Below, in pieces: positions 6,702 to 8,717 of a stretch of 8,717 bases of DNA (the stretch's first letter is position 1; each line of letters starts with the position of its first letter). The notes under the pieces are model-generated. The model did no database searches and was not told where the DNA came from. It saw only the letters and a list, made by a program, of their open reading frames with translations. The position numbers and the translations under genes were made by a program. Origin of the DNA: an uncultured Methanomicrobiales archaeon (GTDB lineage: Archaea > Thermoplasmatota > Thermoplasmata > Methanomassiliicoccales > Methanomethylophilaceae); assembly GCA_946528255.1 (NCBI GenBank), contig CAMMYR010000017.1, positions 1 through 8,717 of the forward strand. Reading direction: 5' to 3'.

Positions 6702-6978
6702 CGAGCTGAGCGACATATTCCAGGAGAAATCCATGGACCAGAGGATGATGGAGCTGGCATCGAGATTCAAAGCATACCGCAAAAAAGCCAGGCTGACCCA
6801 GTTGCAGCTATCCGACAGGAGCGGCGTCCCGTATGGGACGATCAAGCGCTTCGAGCGCACAGGGAAGATATCCCTGGATAGCCTTTGGCTACTGTCTATC
6901 GCGATCGGATGCGATGATCAGCTGGACAGCCTGTTCTCCGCCCCGATGCTTACGGCAGACGACCTGAGGAGGGGATGA
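6688..6978 (+). CDS. hipB: HipB-like HTH (Xre family) antitoxin/repressor
   Basis: HipB proteins bind the paired HipA kinase and repress their own operon as dimers. The 96-aa product has a Cro/C1-type helix-turn-helix at about residues 36-57 (LTQLQLSDRSGVPYGTIKRF), followed by ERTGKISLDSLWLLSIAIG, typical of HipB partners of short HipA kinases. The N-terminus (SDIFQEKSMDQ) resembles the layout I recall for this subfamily, so I prefer ATG 6688, which would be leaderless. ATG 6733 (81 aa) is an alternative because AGGAGA lies 5 bases before it. The upstream TTG at 6646 falls among the operator repeats and is unlikely. hipA begins 1 base after its stop, the classic hipB-hipA order. Confidence 0.88.
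   Translation: MKNYLELSDIFQEKSMDQRMMELASRFKAYRKKARLTQLQLSDRSGVPYGTIKRFERTGKISLDSLWLLSIAIGCDDQLDSLFSAPMLTADDLRRG
6722..6735 (+). promoter_or_regulatory. Internal Shine-Dalgarno and ATG, alternative start of hipB
   Basis: AGGAGA (6722-6727) stands 5 bases before an in-frame ATG (6733). It could give a shorter HipB that keeps the whole DNA-binding domain. It may equally be chance, as the same bases encode Gln-Glu-Lys of a family-like N-terminus. Confidence 0.35.
6966..6974 (+). promoter_or_regulatory. Strong Shine-Dalgarno of hipA within the end of hipB
   Basis: GAGGAGGGG lies 5 bases before the hipA ATG and also encodes the last residues of HipB. With the 1-base gap between the genes, it points to coupled translation of antitoxin and toxin. 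Confidence 0.7.
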
Positions 6979-6979
6979 C

Positions 6980-8107
6980 ATGGATCTCCGCGTTATGATC
7001 GGGGACGATGATGTCGGTCACCTCAGGTACGATTCCGGTATCTCCTATTTCGCATACAGCAGGGAATGGCTGAAGGATGGATTCCCGATATCCCCGCGCC
7101 CCCTGCCTCTGGAAGACCGCCTGTTCAAGGGAAGGATGAATTATTTCGAAGGACTCCACGGCGTGTTCGCCGATTCCCTCCCGGGCGGATGGGGGATGTT
7201 CACCGCGATCAAGGCCCTCAGGAGGAAAGGGATAGACCATCTGGGCCTGGATCCGCTGGAGAGGCTGTCGTATATCGGCAGCAATGGAAAGGGGGCACTG
7301 CATTACGAGCCTTCGGAGGGCTGCAGCGGAACAGCTGCGATATCCGATCCGGATGAACTGTGCATGGAATGCATATCCATGATGGAAGACAAGCCGGCCG
7401 ATATGGATGATGTGTTCAGCAGAGCCGGTTCCACCGGCGGTGCGAGGCCCAAGGTGAATGCGATCATCGACGGCGGGGAGTGGATCGTCAAATTCCGCAA
7501 GCGCTACGACCCGGCATCCATAGGCAGGATGGAGTACGAATACAACGAAGCGGCGGCGAGATGCGGTATCGATGTTCCGGAACGCCGCCTCATCCCTTCG
7601 GATAACTGCGATGGGTACTTCGCTTCGAGGAGATTCGACAGAGACAGGGGCAGGAGGATCCATATGATCTCCCTGTCCGGACTGCTCGAAGTGCCGATCG
7701 ATATGCCGCTGCTGGATTATGTGTCGTTCCTGCAGGCGACGAGATACGTCACGCGCTCCCAGGCGGAGGTTGTGAAGGCATTCCGCCTGTCTTGCTTCAA
7801 TGTGCTAGCCGGGAACTGCGATGACCACTCGGGGAATTTCTCATTCCTGTACCTCCCCGACGAAGGCAGGTATGTCCTGTCCCCCGCATACGACCTGACC
7901 AGGACACCGGATATGAAGGAGCATCATATGACCTGCGCCGGGAACCCGAAGCCCGGCGAGAAGGAACTGTTCGATCTCGCGTCAGTTATGAGGATCCCCA
8001 AGGGACAGGCAGAGGAGATCGTTTCGCATGTGGGAGATGTTGTATCGGAGCATCTCGCCGAGTGGCTGGATAGCGCGCGAATCGCGTGCCGCCCTGTTAC
8101 TGGCTGA
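6980..8107 (+). CDS. hipA: HipA-like Ser/Thr kinase (toxin of a HipBA module)
   Basis: HipA kinases phosphorylate cellular proteins (GltX, glutamyl-tRNA synthetase, in E. coli) and cause growth arrest when free of HipB; this one's target is unknown. At 375 aa it is compact against the ~440-aa E. coli protein but has both lobes. The N-terminal subdomain (1-110) has GVFADSLPGGWG. The nucleotide loop STGGARPK (151-158) places Ser151 where E. coli HipA has its autophosphorylated Ser150. The catalytic segment NCDDHSGNFSFL starts at 279, with a catalytic Asp (281/282) and metal-binding Asn286. AYDLT (303-307) supplies the metal-binding Asp305. All key residues are present, so an active enzyme is expected. 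Its strong ribosome site and the 1-base gap after hipB fix the start. The module is known mainly from bacteria and probably arrived by transfer. Confidence 0.93.
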   Translation: MDLRVMIGDDDVGHLRYDSGISYFAYSREWLKDGFPISPRPLPLEDRLFKGRMNYFEGLHGVFADSLPGGWGMFTAIKALRRKGIDHLGLDPLERLSYIGSNGKGALHYEPSEGCSGTAAISDPDELCMECISMMEDKPADMDDVFSRAGSTGGARPKVNAIIDGGEWIVKFRKRYDPASIGRMEYEYNEAAARCGIDVPERRLIPSDNCDGYFASRRFDRDRGRRIHMISLSGLLEVPIDMPLLDYVSFLQATRYVTRSQAEVVKAFRLSCFNVLAGNCDDHSGNFSFLYLPDEGRYVLSPAYDLTRTPDMKEHHMTCAGNPKPGEKELFDLASVMRIPKGQAEEIVSHVGDVVSEHLAEWLDSARIACRPVTG

Positions 8108-8120
8108 AAACTTGGGATGA

Positions 8121-8243
8121 TCAGAAGGAAGAAGGGGGCCGGAGCCCCGCTTCCAGGATGATATCCAGTTTATCCCGCTCCACCTGCCTGGAATCGTAAT
8201 AGCGCTCCGAGTACCTGTCCCTGGCCAGATCTATGAAACCCAT
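8121..8243 (-). pseudogene. Nitroreductase remnant (N-terminal ~33 residues)
   Basis: On the - strand a 40-codon frame starts with ATG at 8243 and opens MGFIDLARDRYS, continuing through YYDSRQVERDKLDIILEAG (residues 15-33). This is the characteristic start of flavin-dependent nitroreductases (RYS-x-R-x-[YF]D, then V-x-x-x-K-L-x-x-ILEAG). Similarity ends after EAG (the family continues RLAPSA-x-N-x-QPW); the frame reads LRPPSSF and meets TGA at 8121-8123. The remaining ~130 or more residues, which carry most of the FMN and catalytic sites, are absent. A proper Shine-Dalgarno (GGGAGG, 7 bases before the ATG) shows it was once a real gene, downstream of the ATPase gene. It could still make a 40-aa peptide but cannot be an active enzyme. 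Confidence 0.78.
8127..8154 (-). terminator. GC-rich hairpin between hipA and the - strand genes
   Basis: GGAAG (8127-8131) pairs with CTTCC (8150-8154) and GGGGC (8135-8139) with GCCCC (8144-8148), with a small internal loop between. Read on the - strand the loop is UCCG closed by C-G, a stable UNCG-type tetraloop, followed by the pyrimidine-rich CTTCTTCCTTCT. It could end - strand transcripts, and hipA transcripts from the other side. It overlaps the last codons of the nitroreductase remnant, close to where similarity is lost. Confidence 0.45.
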
Positions 8244-8717
8244 GTCGGGTCCTCCCTGTTATCCCGCATACGAGCCAGATGGCGTATAGGGGTATCGTGC
8301 GGACGATGCCGTTTTCACTGTATCTTTTATCCGAGAATACCACGGCCTTTCCTGGAGCGTACCTGTCTATGTACTCCTTCAGACTCGCTGCGCGGTATCT
8401 GCTGCCGCTTTTCACTTCCAACGGGATGATGCCATCTTCCGTGGTTATAAGGAAATCCACTTCTGCTTCGTTCCCCGACCCCCAATATGCTTCTCCCCTA
8501 TGCCCGTAAGCCGAGATCTCGCACATGACGAAATCCTCGATGAATCCTCCCAGGAAAGTCTCATCGAGCATATCTTCCATGATGTGGGCGGCCGATATAC
8601 CAGCCTGATACCTCATTATGCCGACATCCATCATATACAGCTTGAACAGATTCTCCGACAGATACGAACTCAACGGTATCCCCGCTTTCTCGATCCTGGG
8701 GACCTTATGGACCATCC
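8170..8717 (-). CDS. DUF4143-type AAA ATPase, C-terminal part (runs off the window edge)
   Basis: Only the C-terminal half is present; the N-terminal P-loop ATPase domain lies beyond 8717. Numbered from the internal Met at 8715, the piece has KAGIPLSSYLSENLFKLYMMD, then GFIEDFVMCEI (57-67), and a PD-(D/E)xK-like core with EVDF (Asp87) and LEVKSG (Glu100, Lys102), the hallmarks of DUF4143. The precise role of these archaeal ATPases, often multi-copy in gut methanogens, is unknown. The domain should end near IPLYAIWL (141-148). The open frame instead runs on for about 33 residues of unrelated sequence, through the nitroreductase start in another frame, to a TAA at 8170-8172. A TAA at 8259-8261 in the neighbouring frame sits where the stop would be expected, suggesting a late frameshift. 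Confidence 0.85.
   Translation of the reverse strand, partial: MVHKVPRIEKAGIPLSSYLSENLFKLYMMDVGIMRYQAGISAAHIMEDMLDETFLGGFIEDFVMCEISAYGHRGEAYWGSGNEAEVDFLITTEDGIIPLEVKSGSRYRAASLKEYIDRYAPGKAVVFSDKRYSENGIVRTIPLYAIWLVCGITGRTRHGFHRSGQGQVLGALLRFQAGGAG
8251..8256 (-). promoter_or_regulatory. Shine-Dalgarno of the nitroreductase remnant
   Basis: GGGAGG on the - strand lies 7 bases before the ATG at 8243 and 2 bases after the out-of-frame TAA (8259-8261). The stop, ribosome site and ATG order is what an ATPase-nitroreductase gene border would look like before the ATPase frame shifted. Confidence 0.6.

Noticed and set aside
5389..8160. Attachment-site-like direct repeats at both borders of the fic-hipBA block
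   Set aside because: I compared the sequence after dnaJ with that after hipA by eye and found no shared direct repeat, integrase or tRNA gene, so there is no evidence for site-specific integration.

Overview
The window reads as an archaeal chromosome segment, most likely Thermoplasmatota and probably the gut or rumen Methanomassiliicoccales (Methanomethylophilus-like). The reasons are a group II chaperonin (thermosome) gene beside a complete DnaK, DnaJ and GrpE set; a DnaK of the short-quadrant type with a Thermoplasma-like N-terminus; archaeal TATA boxes about 26 bases upstream of two probable leaderless starts; GC-rich genes with AT-rich promoters; and a DUF4143-type ATPase fragment. The lineage is inferred from memory of protein families, not from a search.

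Region 1 (1-5432) is a protein-folding block, all on the + strand: thermosome subunit, grpE, dnaK, dnaJ. One clear promoter (TATA at 34-41) precedes the thermosome gene. No TATA box is visible before grpE, so the four genes may share a transcript, with a GNRA-loop hairpin (1736-1761) between thermosome and grpE that may attenuate or process it. grpE-dnaK (9-base gap) and dnaK-dnaJ (5-base gap) are tightly coupled. A hairpin after dnaJ closes the block. GrpE is the nucleotide exchange factor and DnaJ the J-domain partner of DnaK; the thermosome is the ATP-driven folding chamber.

Region 2 (5433-8107) is an accessory block on the + strand: a Fic-domain AMP-transferase, then a HipB-like repressor and a HipA-like Ser/Thr kinase that nearly touch. 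Each half has its own palindromic control DNA. A 36-bp palindrome with one mismatched pair sits just upstream of the fic TATA box. An interleaved array of ATTATCTAT arms, forming two overlapping perfect 20-bp palindromes, covers the hipBA promoter. Both look like operators of self-regulated toxin-antitoxin-like modules.

Region 3 (8108-8717) is on the - strand and looks like a scar: the C-terminal part of a DUF4143 ATPase running in from the right edge, followed by the first ~33 codons of a nitroreductase with its own Shine-Dalgarno and ATG. The nitroreductase then loses similarity and stops within a GC-rich hairpin. Its remainder is absent, which suggests a deletion or insertion at the border with the fic-hipBA block.

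No tRNA, rRNA, CRISPR array or transposase was seen.
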